Assembly: GCA_900107575.1 (NCBI GenBank)
Contig: FNQX01000007.1
Location: forward strand, 1-64,000
DNA: 64,000 nucleotides
Source: Lachnospiraceae bacterium NK3A20
GTDB taxonomy: Bacteria; Bacillota; Clostridia; Lachnospirales; Lachnospiraceae
Direction: 5' to 3'
Shown here: in pieces, positions 35,870-44,080 of the stretch
How positions within the stretch are numbered: the first letter of the stretch is position 1
Layout: each line of letters opens with the position of its first letter
Made by a program: the position numbers and the translations under genes
Notes under the pieces: model-generated
Database searches by the model: none
Told to the model about the DNA's origin: nothing
What the model saw: the letters and a program-made list of their open reading frames with translations, nothing else

Positions 35870-35929
35870 TCATATATCTATATTTAATATATATGGTATC
35901 TCCGGTTTGCTATAGGCTTCTCGTATCAT
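35870..35929 (-). CDS. Possible leader peptide before ilvN (speculative)
   Basis: A 19-codon open frame, MIREAYSKPEIPYILNIDI, lies in the ilvN leader and has five Ile codons, all ATA, plus one Leu. ATA is rare in the surrounding GC-rich genes. Downstream, short complementary segments (CAAACC with GGTTTG; GATACC with GGTATC) could form alternative pairings. No clear ribosome site precedes it and no terminator T-run follows, and the region is AT-rich, so it may be chance. Confidence 0.25.
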   Translation of the reverse strand: MIREAYSKPEIPYILNIDI

Positions 35930-35945
35930 TTGAGAAATTGAACCT

Positions 35946-35974
35946 ATTATAGTGCGACGATTTTCAAATTGCAA
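35946..35974 (-). promoter_or_regulatory. Promoter of the ilvN-ilvC-leuC-leuD run
   Basis: Minus-strand TTGCAA (35969-35974), 17-base spacer, perfect TATAAT (35946-35951). The transcript would start near 35938. Confidence 0.8.
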
Positions 35975-36229
35975 TGCCGCGTTAAAGTTTTACACAGCAA
36001 TGCGGTGAATTGCGTATGGTACCGCGAATTCATATCTTTTTCATATGCCAACAGCGCGCATCGCGACACCTGTCGCAGGAAACTCGAATGGCAAACGCCA
36101 TGATCATAGCGATAATCTGTATGGTTCTTCGTACCTTCCGCGGCATGCGGAAGCCTTTTCCTTTTCGTCCGGTAGTATTCTTCATCCGTTATTTTCCTGC
36201 AAGCGCGCAGCTGCGCGCTGCCATAATGA
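35975..36229. other. Non-coding gap between the ilv promoter and the Sel1 gene
   Basis: About 250 bases with no supported gene. Small palindromes are present, such as GCGCGCAGCTGCGCGC near 36202 and a CCGCGGCATGCGG stretch near 36140. A plus-strand open frame crosses the region, but it has no ribosome site and runs antisense into the Sel1 gene. Confidence 0.5.
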
Positions 36230-36835
36230 TCAATTGGATTTTTGCAGGCGGGCAAGGGCTTCGCCCGCCTTTTCATGTCCCCGCTCTGCCGCTTCTTCGT
36301 ACCACATCAGAGCTTCCTTGAGGTCAGCGGCGACGCCATCCCCCGTCTCATAGATGCAGCCAAGCTCATACTGCGCTTCGGCATCGGAGTAGCCGGCGGC
36401 CGCCTTCAGATAATAGATGCGCTTTGCAGCGTCCTTGTCCGTGCCGGTTCCGTTCTCGTAGCATTTCGCAAGCTCATGCATGGCCTTGGGATACGGCTGT
36501 GTATTGTCGGCCGCCCTGTGGTACCAGGATACAGCTTCCTCCGCATTCTGTTCCACCCCTGTGCCCTGCATGTAACAGGTGCCCAGCGCCTCCTCGGCAT
36601 AGGCATCTCCCTGCGCCGCAGCCTTCCTGTACCAGGCAAGCGCCCGGGCATCATCCTGCCGGACGCCAATGCCCTGCGCATAGCAGACGCCCAGATTGAA
36701 CTGTGCGCTGGATCTGCCGTGATCTGCAGCCTTTTGAAGCCACTGCACCGCCTCTCGATATCTGCCTCGCAACAGGAGCTGTTTATACTGATTCACCGCC
36801 ATCTTGTCGAAGGCGGAGGTATCTTTCCCTGCCAT
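36230..36835 (-). CDS. Sel1-like repeat protein
   Basis: A 201-residue helical-repeat protein from MAGKDTSAFDKM. It consists of about four to five Sel1/TPR-like units of some 36 residues, each with the pattern AxxxLGxxYxxGxGVxxDxxxAxxWYxxAAxxG; examples are AQFNLGVCYAQGIGVRQDD and AQYELGCIYETGDGV. There is no signal peptide. Such repeats bind partner proteins; the partner is unknown. The ribosome site is AAAGGAC about ten bases before the start, and a promoter lies about 120 bases upstream. Confidence 0.85.
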   Translation of the reverse strand: MAGKDTSAFDKMAVNQYKQLLLRGRYREAVQWLQKAADHGRSSAQFNLGVCYAQGIGVRQDDARALAWYRKAAAQGDAYAEEALGTCYMQGTGVEQNAEEAVSWYHRAADNTQPYPKAMHELAKCYENGTGTDKDAAKRIYYLKAAAGYSDAEAQYELGCIYETGDGVAADLKEALMWYEEAAERGHEKAGEALARLQKSN

Positions 36836-36958
36836 AATGGATGTCCTTTCGTAACAGTTCAGAACTTTTACTGTCCTTTTCATCATTCTCAACTGCCATC
36901 TGACCTGCAGTCACATCCGGTTATCATTGTAGCCCAAATTTTTGATAACGGACGATTT

Positions 36959-36986
36959 ATTATAATAATTTCAGATTTTGTGTCAT
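36959..36986 (-). promoter_or_regulatory. Promoter of the Sel1-repeat gene
   Basis: Minus-strand ATGACA (36981-36986), 16-base spacer, TATAAT (36959-36964), in the divergent gap before the coiled-coil gene. Confidence 0.6.
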
Positions 36987-37136
36987 CCCGCGCGTTGTGC
37001 CAGGCCCCAATATATTGTAAACTATTCTCAGGGTTACATAAATTGAGTTTCAAGGATGCAAGACTACAGACCGTATCCTGAAAAAGGGCAGATCTGCCGG
37101 CGCTGGTTATGCACCGCAGGCGGAAAGGAAGGTATT

Positions 37137-37952
37137 ATGGGATTATTCAGCGAAGAAGAACGCGCGGCCGCAAAAGCCGCCAGACAGAAGGAAGTCGCAG
37201 AGGAAAGAGCCAGAGCTGCTGCAGCCTCTGAAACGCCTGCGGGAGAATCCGCAACAGATAACGTCGCTGAAACCGCGCAAGCTGTTGCAGCCGAGACAGA
37301 AGCTACAGCCAGTGATGCTGTAAAGGAAGCTGCTGCATCGGTCGATCCTGCTGCAACAGCCGATGCTCCCGAGGCCACCGATCCTGCCGCTGCGACGCCG
37401 GCAGGCAGCGAGCCTTCGGCAGATGCAACAACTCCCGCCCGGGAAGCGTCAGCCGGCGTAGACCTGCCGAAACAGCGAAACGGCTGGAAGATCGCCTTCT
37501 GGATTCTGCTCATTGTAGGCGTTCTTGCCGGTGCATGTGTCATCTGGCTCGCGGTTCAGAGACTTAATGCGGTCTCTCAGTATGCGGAAACTCTTGAGCA
37601 ACAGATCACCTCCCTTGAGACCGAGAGAGATGATGCGAAGGCGCAGCTCGACTCTGCCAATGCCGAGATCACGGATCTGAAGAAGCAGCTGGATGACGCC
37701 AACCAGGCGCTCCTCGACGCGAAGGATGCCAACAGCACTCTCCAGGATACTGTCGATCAGCTCACCGAAGCCGCAGAGGATGTCAACGACACCCTCGAAG
37801 AGGTGAAGGACAAACTGCGTCAACAGGCAGAGGACGCCTTGAAGGGCGATCCCGGCGACAGCAAATTCTGGAAGGAGAAAAAAGAGCAGGCTTCCGAGGC
37901 AGCCGACCATCTGAACGAGCTCTTACAGGGCATCTCGGAGTACATCCAGTAA
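37137..37952 (+). CDS. Single-pass membrane protein with coiled coil, unknown function
   Basis: The 271-residue product starts MGLFSEEERAAAKA behind AAAGGAAGG. A charged helix (1-40) and an Ala/Thr/Glu-rich low-complexity stretch (about 40-120) are followed by one membrane helix (about 121-141, IAFWILLIVGVLAGACVIWL) and a long extracellular coiled coil (about 150-240) with ETERDDAKAQLDSANAEI and EDVNDTLEEVKDKL heptads. I know no characterised match. It is a plus-strand gene divergent from the Sel1-repeat gene and convergent with the prepilin peptidase gene. Confidence 0.75.
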   Translation: MGLFSEEERAAAKAARQKEVAEERARAAAASETPAGESATDNVAETAQAVAAETEATASDAVKEAAASVDPAATADAPEATDPAAATPAGSEPSADATTPAREASAGVDLPKQRNGWKIAFWILLIVGVLAGACVIWLAVQRLNAVSQYAETLEQQITSLETERDDAKAQLDSANAEITDLKKQLDDANQALLDAKDANSTLQDTVDQLTEAAEDVNDTLEEVKDKLRQQAEDALKGDPGDSKFWKEKKEQASEAADHLNELLQGISEYIQ

Positions 37953-37963
37953 ATGTAACAGTT

Positions 37964-38470
37964 TCAGAACAGCATCATCAGATAAATTCCAAGGGACAGG
38001 TACGGGCCAAACGCCACGACCTGTCCTTTTTCTGATTGGCCTTTCCTCTTCCACCGTGTCCTGACACCCTCGACCACGGCACCGAGAATACAGGCGATCG
38101 CAAAGGCGAGGAGCATCCTCCGAAAGCCCAGCAGCAGTCCTGCTGCCGCAGCCAGCTTCACGTCCCCTCCACCGATTGCTGCGCCGCCGCTGCACCTTCG
38201 AAGTCCATAGAGGAGCCCCGATACCAGGACAGCGCCCAGGAGGAACTGCGCCCAGTCTCTGTAGTGCAATGCAAGATTTACAATGCCTGATCCCAGGATC
38301 ACCAGATTGCAAACTGGCGGGATCATCTGCCGTTTCCAGTCAGAGACAGAGAGTGTGATCAGCGCCGACGTCGTCACGCCGTAACAGAAGGTTGTAGCCT
38401 GCACGCCATGACAGAGAAAGAGAAGGCACCAGCCCGCGATATGAGCCAGTGCCGTCCAAAACCTCACCAT
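37964..38470 (-). CDS. Prepilin peptidase, A24 family (short form)
   Basis: A membrane aspartyl protease that processes type IV pilin-like prepilins. The 168 residues have about five membrane segments and both active-site aspartates: Asp44 in SVSDWKRQMIP and Asp103 in IGGGDVKLA (the GxGD motif). The N-terminal cysteine-rich methylase domain of the long form is absent. Its start overlaps the pilT stop by one base, so the two are co-translated. No pilin gene is within the window. Confidence 0.88.
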   Translation of the reverse strand: MVRFWTALAHIAGWCLLFLCHGVQATTFCYGVTTSALITLSVSDWKRQMIPPVCNLVILGSGIVNLALHYRDWAQFLLGAVLVSGLLYGLRRCSGGAAIGGGDVKLAAAAGLLLGFRRMLLAFAIACILGAVVEGVRTRWKRKGQSEKGQVVAFGPYLSLGIYLMMLF

Positions 38471-39621
38471 CAGTAGCTGCTCCGCATTCTGGTCTGCATG
38501 GAAACAGGGTCCGTCGCGTATTCGATTGCGTCCTGCGGCGAGATCAGGTGGTTTCGGTACGCTTCCAGAAGCGCATCGTCCATCGTGATCATCCCGAGCC
38601 GTCGGTTCGTCTGAATAATGCTCGGAATCTGGTAGGTCTTGTCATCACGGATGAGTGCGCGAATCGCCGGCGTGCAGTGCATGACTTCGAAACACGCCGT
38701 TCTCCCCTCCCCGTCCGCTCTGGAAATAAGGCGCTGCGAGATCACGGATTCCATGACCATGGAGAGCTGCGTCCGAATCTGCTCCTTCTGCCCCTCCGGG
38801 AACACGTCAACGATGCGGTTGATGGTCGACGCCGCACCGATCGTGTGCAGCGTGGAAAACACCAGGTGTCCCGTTTCTGCAGCGGTAATCGCGGTGGATA
38901 TCGTCTCGAGGTCACGCATTTCGCCGACGAGAATGACATCCGGATCTTCCCTGAGTGCCGCCCGAAGCGCCGCGGCGAAGCTTCGGGAATCGAGGCCGAT
39001 CTCCCTTTGATCCACCAGGGATTTGTCGTGGCGGTAGAGGTATTCGATGGGATCCTCCAGCGTCAGGATATGGCAGGAGCGGTTCTCGTTAATCTTCTGA
39101 ATGATCGAGGCGAGCGTCGTCGATTTGCCGGAACCCGTAGGGCCGGTGACGAGGACAAGGCCTGACTGTTTCCTGTAGAGATCAATGACCGAAGCCGGAA
39201 GCCCCAGCGACTCGGGCTCCGGGATGGACGTCGACATAATGCGGATCGCCGCCGCATAGCTTCCCCTCTGACGGTAAACATTGACTCGGAAGCGCCCGAT
39301 CGAAGGGATGCCGAAGGAGAAATCCACCTCGCCGCTCTCCGTGAGGGTCCGCCTGTGATCCTCATCAATTGTGGGAAAGAGAAGGTTCCTCGTGTCCGCG
39401 GGCAGGAGTTTCGCCTCGCCGGGGATCGGAACCAGCTGATTGTTCACACGCATAACGGGCGGCACCGCAACCGTGATGTGCACGTCGCTCGCACCGCTCT
39501 CCTTCGCAATTCTTAGAATGTTCTGCAGCCGCGACTCCACCTGTACGCCGGAGTGTGTCGCCGCCGCGGCAGTCTCACCACCCGGCAGCCCGGAAGTATC
39601 TTCTATATCATTCTGTAACAT
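38470..39621 (-). CDS. pilT: Type IV pilus retraction ATPase PilT
   Basis: PilT is the hexameric motor that disassembles type IV pili for twitching. The 383-residue product has the PAS-like N-terminal domain (ASDVHITVAVPPVMRVN near residue 44) and the ATPase core: GPTGSGKST (Walker A), the Asp box ILTLEDPIEYL, GEMRDLETI (Walker B) and HLVFSTLHT (His box). An extra Ala/Gly-rich 30 residues precede the family start. It is coupled to the prepilin peptidase gene; pilB, pilC and pilins are not in the window. Confidence 0.93.
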   Translation of the reverse strand: MLQNDIEDTSGLPGGETAAAATHSGVQVESRLQNILRIAKESGASDVHITVAVPPVMRVNNQLVPIPGEAKLLPADTRNLLFPTIDEDHRRTLTESGEVDFSFGIPSIGRFRVNVYRQRGSYAAAIRIMSTSIPEPESLGLPASVIDLYRKQSGLVLVTGPTGSGKSTTLASIIQKINENRSCHILTLEDPIEYLYRHDKSLVDQREIGLDSRSFAAALRAALREDPDVILVGEMRDLETISTAITAAETGHLVFSTLHTIGAASTINRIVDVFPEGQKEQIRTQLSMVMESVISQRLISRADGEGRTACFEVMHCTPAIRALIRDDKTYQIPSIIQTNRRLGMITMDDALLEAYRNHLISPQDAIEYATDPVSMQTRMRSSY

Positions 39622-39701
39622 ATTACATACACCGTATCTTGAGACAGTTCTAAATCTTCATTTACGTACTGTTGCACAGCCAGAAGAATGCGACCTGCCT
39701 T

Positions 39702-39727
39702 CTGAACATCTACTGTGGCTCGCCCGG
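39702..39727 (+). repeat. Fragment of the dispersed hairpin element at a gene end
   Basis: CTGAACATCTACTGTGGCTC followed by GCCCGG matches the left arm of the element and covers the stop codon of the diguanylate cyclase gene, whose last residues NPGEPQ are encoded within it. Confidence 0.45.
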
Positions 39728-41104
39728 ATTGCTCCGGTTCTTCCTGCGATCATGGAGCCGGTAATAGTTGGCCTTATCCTGATACATCGCCTGATCCGCA
39801 GCGCGGATCGCTTCCATAATCTTTGCGGAATCACAGGTCCAGCTGTGTCCGAGTGCGATGTTAATCTTCCCGTTCTCTCTGATCTCTGCCGACAGATTCG
39901 CCTGCAGCGCGGCGAAATCCTCTTCTGTAATGTCCGGGATGACGATCACGAACTCGTCTCCGCCTTCACGGTACACGGATTCTTTGCTGACCATTTTCTG
40001 TATCAGCTCTGCCGCCTGCCGCAGCAGTTCATCACCAGCGCCGTGACCGCCGGTATCATTCACACCCTTGAGGCCGTTGACGTCAGCGTAAATAATGCCG
40101 ACGCTCGTATGCTCTTTCAAAAGCCTGTTGACCGTCTCCTGCAAGCTGTGGCGATTCCGCACGTCAGTGAGCTCATCGTAATAGCTCAGGTGCTGCAGTC
40201 GTTTCACCAGCCGGTGGTTGATCAGCCTGGTGCCGAGGAAATAAGCCGTGGTCTCCAGTATTTTCTGCGTATCCACCAGCTCGCTGACCTCGTAGTTGTC
40301 CGCGCCGAGATACCCGATGAGCTTCCCCTCATCATAGAATGGCGACGCGATGAGCCGCTGGATTCCCTGGCGTTTCAGATTCTCATAGTCTACGGGATCT
40401 TCCTCTCTGAGGATCTCAATATCGTCCAGGACAACGCTGGTGTCCGTTTCGAGGAAGCTCTCCCAGCCGCCCAGATAACTCTCGTATGTCTTATCCTGCA
40501 GGGTGTCAATCTGCGGTTCAACACCCTCCCTGCACCACTCGAACGTATTGCTCGCCGTGATATGATCCGTCTCCAGAATGTAGAGCCTGTCGGCCGCGAT
40601 CCATTCGGCGAGTTCTGCGAGCGCCGCCTGAATCGTCTCTTCATAGTTGCCGGACTTGTTCAGTATCTTGGAAATACTGAGGCTGATGTTGTCTGTCATT
40701 TTCTCTCTGGTGAGGAGCATCTTCTTCGCGTGTTCCTCATCCGCCATCATGAAGAGATATGCGACCATGTTCGTCCCGGAGATCGGCCCGATCGTGAAAT
40801 CCAGCCAGTGCCCGATCTCCGTGCTGTAAACCACGTCGTGAATCCTCTGATTCTGCCGCAGCGCCCGGTAACAATAATCAAACCACCTCGTATCCTTCTC
40901 TGGATATACGTCGAGAAAGAGCCGACCGATGAGCTCCTCACGCCGCTTGCCCGTGAGCCTGCAATACTCCTCATTGACGTAGCGGTAGCGGGTATTAATC
41001 ACCGCTGTTCCCTCCGCGTTTAAGAGCACCTCATACGCCGCGTACGGAACGGGAATGTCCTGATACGCGTCCGGTGTATACTCATTGAATTGCTTCGTTT
41101 TCAT
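39710..41104 (-). CDS. Diguanylate cyclase with PAS and GAF-like sensor domains
   Basis: The enzyme makes cyclic di-GMP from GTP. The 464 residues contain a PAS-like domain (about 15-120, RYVNEEYCRLTGKRREELIG), a GAF-like domain (about 140-290), and a GGDEF domain with LTDVRNRH, ADVNGLKGVNDTGGHGAGD and the active site YREGGDEFVIV. The RxxD inhibitory site normally found a few residues before GGDEF is not seen (VSKES instead), so product feedback may be weak. Its neighbour pilT suggests, but does not show, a link between c-di-GMP and pili. Confidence 0.92.
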   Translation of the reverse strand: MKTKQFNEYTPDAYQDIPVPYAAYEVLLNAEGTAVINTRYRYVNEEYCRLTGKRREELIGRLFLDVYPEKDTRWFDYCYRALRQNQRIHDVVYSTEIGHWLDFTIGPISGTNMVAYLFMMADEEHAKKMLLTREKMTDNISLSISKILNKSGNYEETIQAALAELAEWIAADRLYILETDHITASNTFEWCREGVEPQIDTLQDKTYESYLGGWESFLETDTSVVLDDIEILREEDPVDYENLKRQGIQRLIASPFYDEGKLIGYLGADNYEVSELVDTQKILETTAYFLGTRLINHRLVKRLQHLSYYDELTDVRNRHSLQETVNRLLKEHTSVGIIYADVNGLKGVNDTGGHGAGDELLRQAAELIQKMVSKESVYREGGDEFVIVIPDITEEDFAALQANLSAEIRENGKINIALGHSWTCDSAKIMEAIRAADQAMYQDKANYYRLHDRRKNRSNPGEPQ

Positions 41105-41172
41105 CTACTATCACCCGCCATCGAATAGCCCAGAATGACTCAGAGTCCCATGTGACAACAGCAGGCGTCCCT

Positions 41173-41655
41173 CTACGCTTCGCTGCACTTGGTCACGGCG
41201 AGCGTGCCTGTCCTCGTCAGCTCGACGATGCTGATCGTCTTGAATGTATTGAGAAACATGTCGACCCTCTCCGGCGTATCGCAGATCTGTATCGTCATGA
41301 GGCTGTTCGACATGTCGACGATCTGCGCCCCCATGATCGTGCAGTTCTCCATGATGTCTCTGCGGTTATTCCGGTTGTATTTCACCTTCATGAGCATGAG
41401 CTCGCGCGAGAGAGCCTGCGTTTCATCGAAGGTCTTGACCTTGATGACATCGAGCTTTTTGTTGAGCTGTTTCTCAATCTGCTCCAGCGTTCTCCGGTCC
41501 CCGGAGGAGACAATGACCATGTTGGAGACAGTGTGGTCGTCGGTCTCGCCTACTGCGAGGGAGTCGATGTTGAAACATCTCCTCCAGAACAGCCCCGCCA
41601 CCTTGCACAACACACCTGCCCGGTTCTCTACCAATACCGAATAGATTCGCTTCAT
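41173..41655 (-). CDS. ilvN: Acetolactate synthase small subunit, copy beside ilvB
   Basis: A 160-residue ACT-domain regulatory subunit (MKRIYSVLVENRAGVLCKVAG), overlapping the ilvB stop by four bases, so it is clearly the co-translated partner of the large subunit. It is diverged from the 183-residue paralogue at 35.3 kb, with a variant N-terminal ACT loop RRCFNIDSLAVGE and a similar C-terminus ELTRTGTLAV. Two small subunits may give different feedback to one catalytic subunit; that is inference. Confidence 0.92.
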   Translation of the reverse strand: MKRIYSVLVENRAGVLCKVAGLFWRRCFNIDSLAVGETDDHTVSNMVIVSSGDRRTLEQIEKQLNKKLDVIKVKTFDETQALSRELMLMKVKYNRNNRRDIMENCTIMGAQIVDMSNSLMTIQICDTPERVDMFLNTFKTISIVELTRTGTLAVTKCSEA

Positions 41656-43334
41656 CTGTGATACTCCTTATGGAAATCGCCGAATGCCATCCAGTCGGGA
41701 TCGACATCTACCTCGAGGAGAACGGAATTCTCACACTGCAAAAATTCCCGGATCTTCTCATGAATCTCCCTGTCGGATTCGAGCTTCACATAATCCAGAT
41801 CATAAGCCCTCGTCAGAGCATCCAGCCTTGGGTAATCCCCGATATCCGTCACCGACCAGCGGTCTTTGTAGGAGAGGTGCTGATGCTGCCGCACGAGGCC
41901 CAGCCACCGGTTCTTCAATACCACCGTCTTCGTCCGGATGCCGTAATACTGTGCCGTCGCAAGCTCCATCATATTCATCTGGAAGCCGCCGTCGCCGCAG
42001 ACAGAGACGACTAGGCGATCCGGTGCCGCAAGCTGGCAGCCGATGGCTGCGGGCAGTGCGTAGCCCATCGTGCCCATGCCTCCGGAGGTGAGGAATCTCC
42101 CGTTCTCCCGGATGACAGCGTTCGCGCAGCTCCAGAGCTGGTTCTGTCCGACATCTGCCACATAAATCGCGTCGTCGTCCATCGCAAGGGAGAGCGCCCG
42201 CACGAAAGCCTGCGGGTTGACGCCGCGGTAGGCAGGGTTCTCATTGGTCAGCGCCTTTTTGAGCTCCGCGTTCTTGTCCGCCTCGGATTCCGTGCGGTTC
42301 TTGTTGAGTTCCGTAACCCACGCGCCGTGGTCGCAGGTGATGGGCTCATGTCTCAAAAAGCTTGCGAGCACGTGATCAAGGTCTCCGACAAGAGGAATGG
42401 TGGGGCCTGCGTTTTTGCCGATCTCCGCGGGATCCACATCAATGTGCACCAGAATCTTGCCCTCTGTGATGAGGCTCGGCTGGCTGATCGACCGGTCCGC
42501 AACCCGCGCGCCCGCCATGATGATCATGTCGGCGTCGTTCATTGCACGGTTTCCGTAAGGCTGTCCGTTGTTGCCCACCATGCCGTAGAACAGGGGATGC
42601 TGTGTCGGCATGACGCCAAGACCCATCATCGTGCAGACGACGGGGATCTCGTACTTTTCAGCGAACGCGCGCAGCTCATTCACTGCGCCGGATAAGTGCA
42701 CGCCGCCGCCCGCACAGATGATCGGGCGCTTTGCGCGGGAAAGCTCTTTCATCACCTTGTCGATCTGAACCGCATGGCCCTCGACCGTCGGCTTGTACGT
42801 GCGCATTCGAAGACTCTCCGGATAGTCGAAATGCGGAAGAGCCGACAGCTGCACATCCGAGGGCAGGTCGATGAGGACAGGACCGCGTCTGCCGGTCGAC
42901 GCGATGTAGAAGGCTTCCTTCATGATCCTCGGAATCTCTTTCACATCCCGCACGATATAGCTGTACTTCACAAAGGATTCGCAGGCGCCCGAGATGTCAG
43001 CCTCCTGGAATACATCACCGCCCAGAAGACTCGTCTCTACCTGACCCGTGATACACACGAGCGGAATGCTGTCGGCAAAGGCCGTCGCGATGCCGGTGAT
43101 GAGATTCTCCGCACCCGGACCGGAAGTTACCGCAACGACCCCCACCTTGCCCGTGATCCTCGCATAACCCGAGGCCTCGTGTGCCGCGTTCTGTTCCTGC
43201 CGCACGAGGATGGTATGAATATCCGTATCCAGAATGCTGTTGTAGAACGGGGCTATCGCAACGCCCGGATATCCGAAAACATATTCAACGCCTTCCTTCT
43301 GAAGGCACTTTACTACTGCGTCTGCTCCATTCAT
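41652..43334 (-). CDS. ilvB: Acetolactate synthase large (catalytic) subunit
   Basis: The thiamine diphosphate enzyme that condenses pyruvate into acetolactate, first step for valine and leucine. The 560 residues have catalytic Glu in RQEQNAAHEASGYAR (near 45), the FAD-region KRPIICAGGGVHLSG and the TPP motif from CGDGGFQMNMMELATAQYYG. The segment corresponding to the usual VRQWQ reads LVRQHQ, so the Trp that lines the herbicide site is His here. The gene has only 100 bases before it, holding a small palindrome, then the membrane coiled-coil gene. Confidence 0.94.
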   Translation of the reverse strand: MNGADAVVKCLQKEGVEYVFGYPGVAIAPFYNSILDTDIHTILVRQEQNAAHEASGYARITGKVGVVAVTSGPGAENLITGIATAFADSIPLVCITGQVETSLLGGDVFQEADISGACESFVKYSYIVRDVKEIPRIMKEAFYIASTGRRGPVLIDLPSDVQLSALPHFDYPESLRMRTYKPTVEGHAVQIDKVMKELSRAKRPIICAGGGVHLSGAVNELRAFAEKYEIPVVCTMMGLGVMPTQHPLFYGMVGNNGQPYGNRAMNDADMIIMAGARVADRSISQPSLITEGKILVHIDVDPAEIGKNAGPTIPLVGDLDHVLASFLRHEPITCDHGAWVTELNKNRTESEADKNAELKKALTNENPAYRGVNPQAFVRALSLAMDDDAIYVADVGQNQLWSCANAVIRENGRFLTSGGMGTMGYALPAAIGCQLAAPDRLVVSVCGDGGFQMNMMELATAQYYGIRTKTVVLKNRWLGLVRQHQHLSYKDRWSVTDIGDYPRLDALTRAYDLDYVKLESDREIHEKIREFLQCENSVLLEVDVDPDWMAFGDFHKEYHR

Positions 43335-43402
43335 GAATTCTCTCCCTGGTCAGAATATTTAACCTTATACGCAATGCCGCATATTTCGCTGCATTCATGC
43401 CC

Positions 43403-43422
43403 GAAATCGCTTAGGCGATTTC
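43403..43422. repeat. Palindrome GAAATCGC-TTAG-GCGATTTC
   Basis: A perfect 8-bp stem with a 4-base loop between ilvB and the 43435 gene. A related palindrome, GAAATCGC-TAAA-GCGATT, is inside the 28-kb stem-loop cluster. No T-run follows on either side. Confidence 0.7.
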
Positions 43423-43434
43423 TCGCGAATCAAG

Positions 43435-43884
43435 TCATCTGTGAAAGAGGGAGGCCAGTGGTCCCGTGATCTCTTCCAGCGCCTTGATCGAACGGTTCAG
43501 CGAATTGAAGTCGATGCTGTTCAGCTCTTTGATCGCATCGTTCACATAATCCGTGTTCTCTTCCACCAGTCCGTTGACATTGCCGATGACTTCGTCAAGA
43601 TCAGACAGCGTCCCCTGCAGCTGCGTGGACGTTTCGGTGACACTGACCATCGTATCATTCAGATTGTGCAGTGTCCGCACCGCCTTCGGAATCAGGATAA
43701 GACACGCGATAAGGAGCACCAAGGCCACCGCCCAGGTCGCGATCGCCGTTCTCTTCTGATATCTGGTATCTTCCCTCTGCTGGCGGGTGAGTTCAACGAA
43801 GAGCTCATGATCCGACAGCCCTTCAAGGTCCCTGTCTGTCTCCTGTTGTTTCACATTCCGCCCACGATTTCTGTAATCTGTCAT
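43435..43884 (-). CDS. Small single-pass membrane protein with coiled coil
   Basis: The 149-residue product (from MTDYRNRGRNVKQQ; an ATG ten codons upstream is also possible) has a charged cytoplasmic part, a membrane helix (about 50-68, AIATWAVALVLLIACLILI) and an extracellular helical domain with MVSVTETSTQLQGTLSDLDE and later NRSIKALEEITGPLA. The arrangement is like the DUF948 family of phage-tail-tape-like or methyl-accepting-like fibres, but I cannot assign it. GGGGAG lies just before the chosen ATG. Confidence 0.7.
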   Translation of the reverse strand: MTDYRNRGRNVKQQETDRDLEGLSDHELFVELTRQQREDTRYQKRTAIATWAVALVLLIACLILIPKAVRTLHNLNDTMVSVTETSTQLQGTLSDLDEVIGNVNGLVEENTDYVNDAIKELNSIDFNSLNRSIKALEEITGPLASLFHR

Positions 43885-43977
43885 CTTCTCTCCCCTGATG
43901 CCTGTCATCATCAAAGTTCAATGGTTTCCCCGCAATAGAATGCTTCATTTTAACACTGTATGGCAGGAAACAAAAGA

Positions 43978-44003
43978 GCAGAACGAGGTCTCCCCCGCTC
44001 TGC
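43978..44003 (-). terminator. Terminator after tyrS
   Basis: Minus-strand stem GCAGAGCG/CGTTCTGC with one G-U pair, followed by TCTTTTGTTTCC. It lies about 78 bases past the tyrS stop. Confidence 0.65.
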
Positions 44004-44080
44004 CCTGTAGCGCTCTGACAATCTTTCGGTCTTAATGCATCTATCGCAGAAGTTGCTCCCCACTGCAATGAATTTACCTC

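Noticed and set aside
35816-35940. T-box leader for the ilv-leu run
   Set aside because: No T-box sequence, specifier loop or terminator/antiterminator pair is seen; the leader is too short.
36246-36272. Plus-strand terminator GGCGGGC/GCCCGCC-TTTT
   Set aside because: It lies in the coding 3' end of the Sel1-repeat gene and no plus-strand gene is upstream to need it.
36010-36321. Plus-strand 103-codon frame
   Set aside because: No ribosome site, no family likeness, and it overlaps the Sel1-repeat gene antisense.
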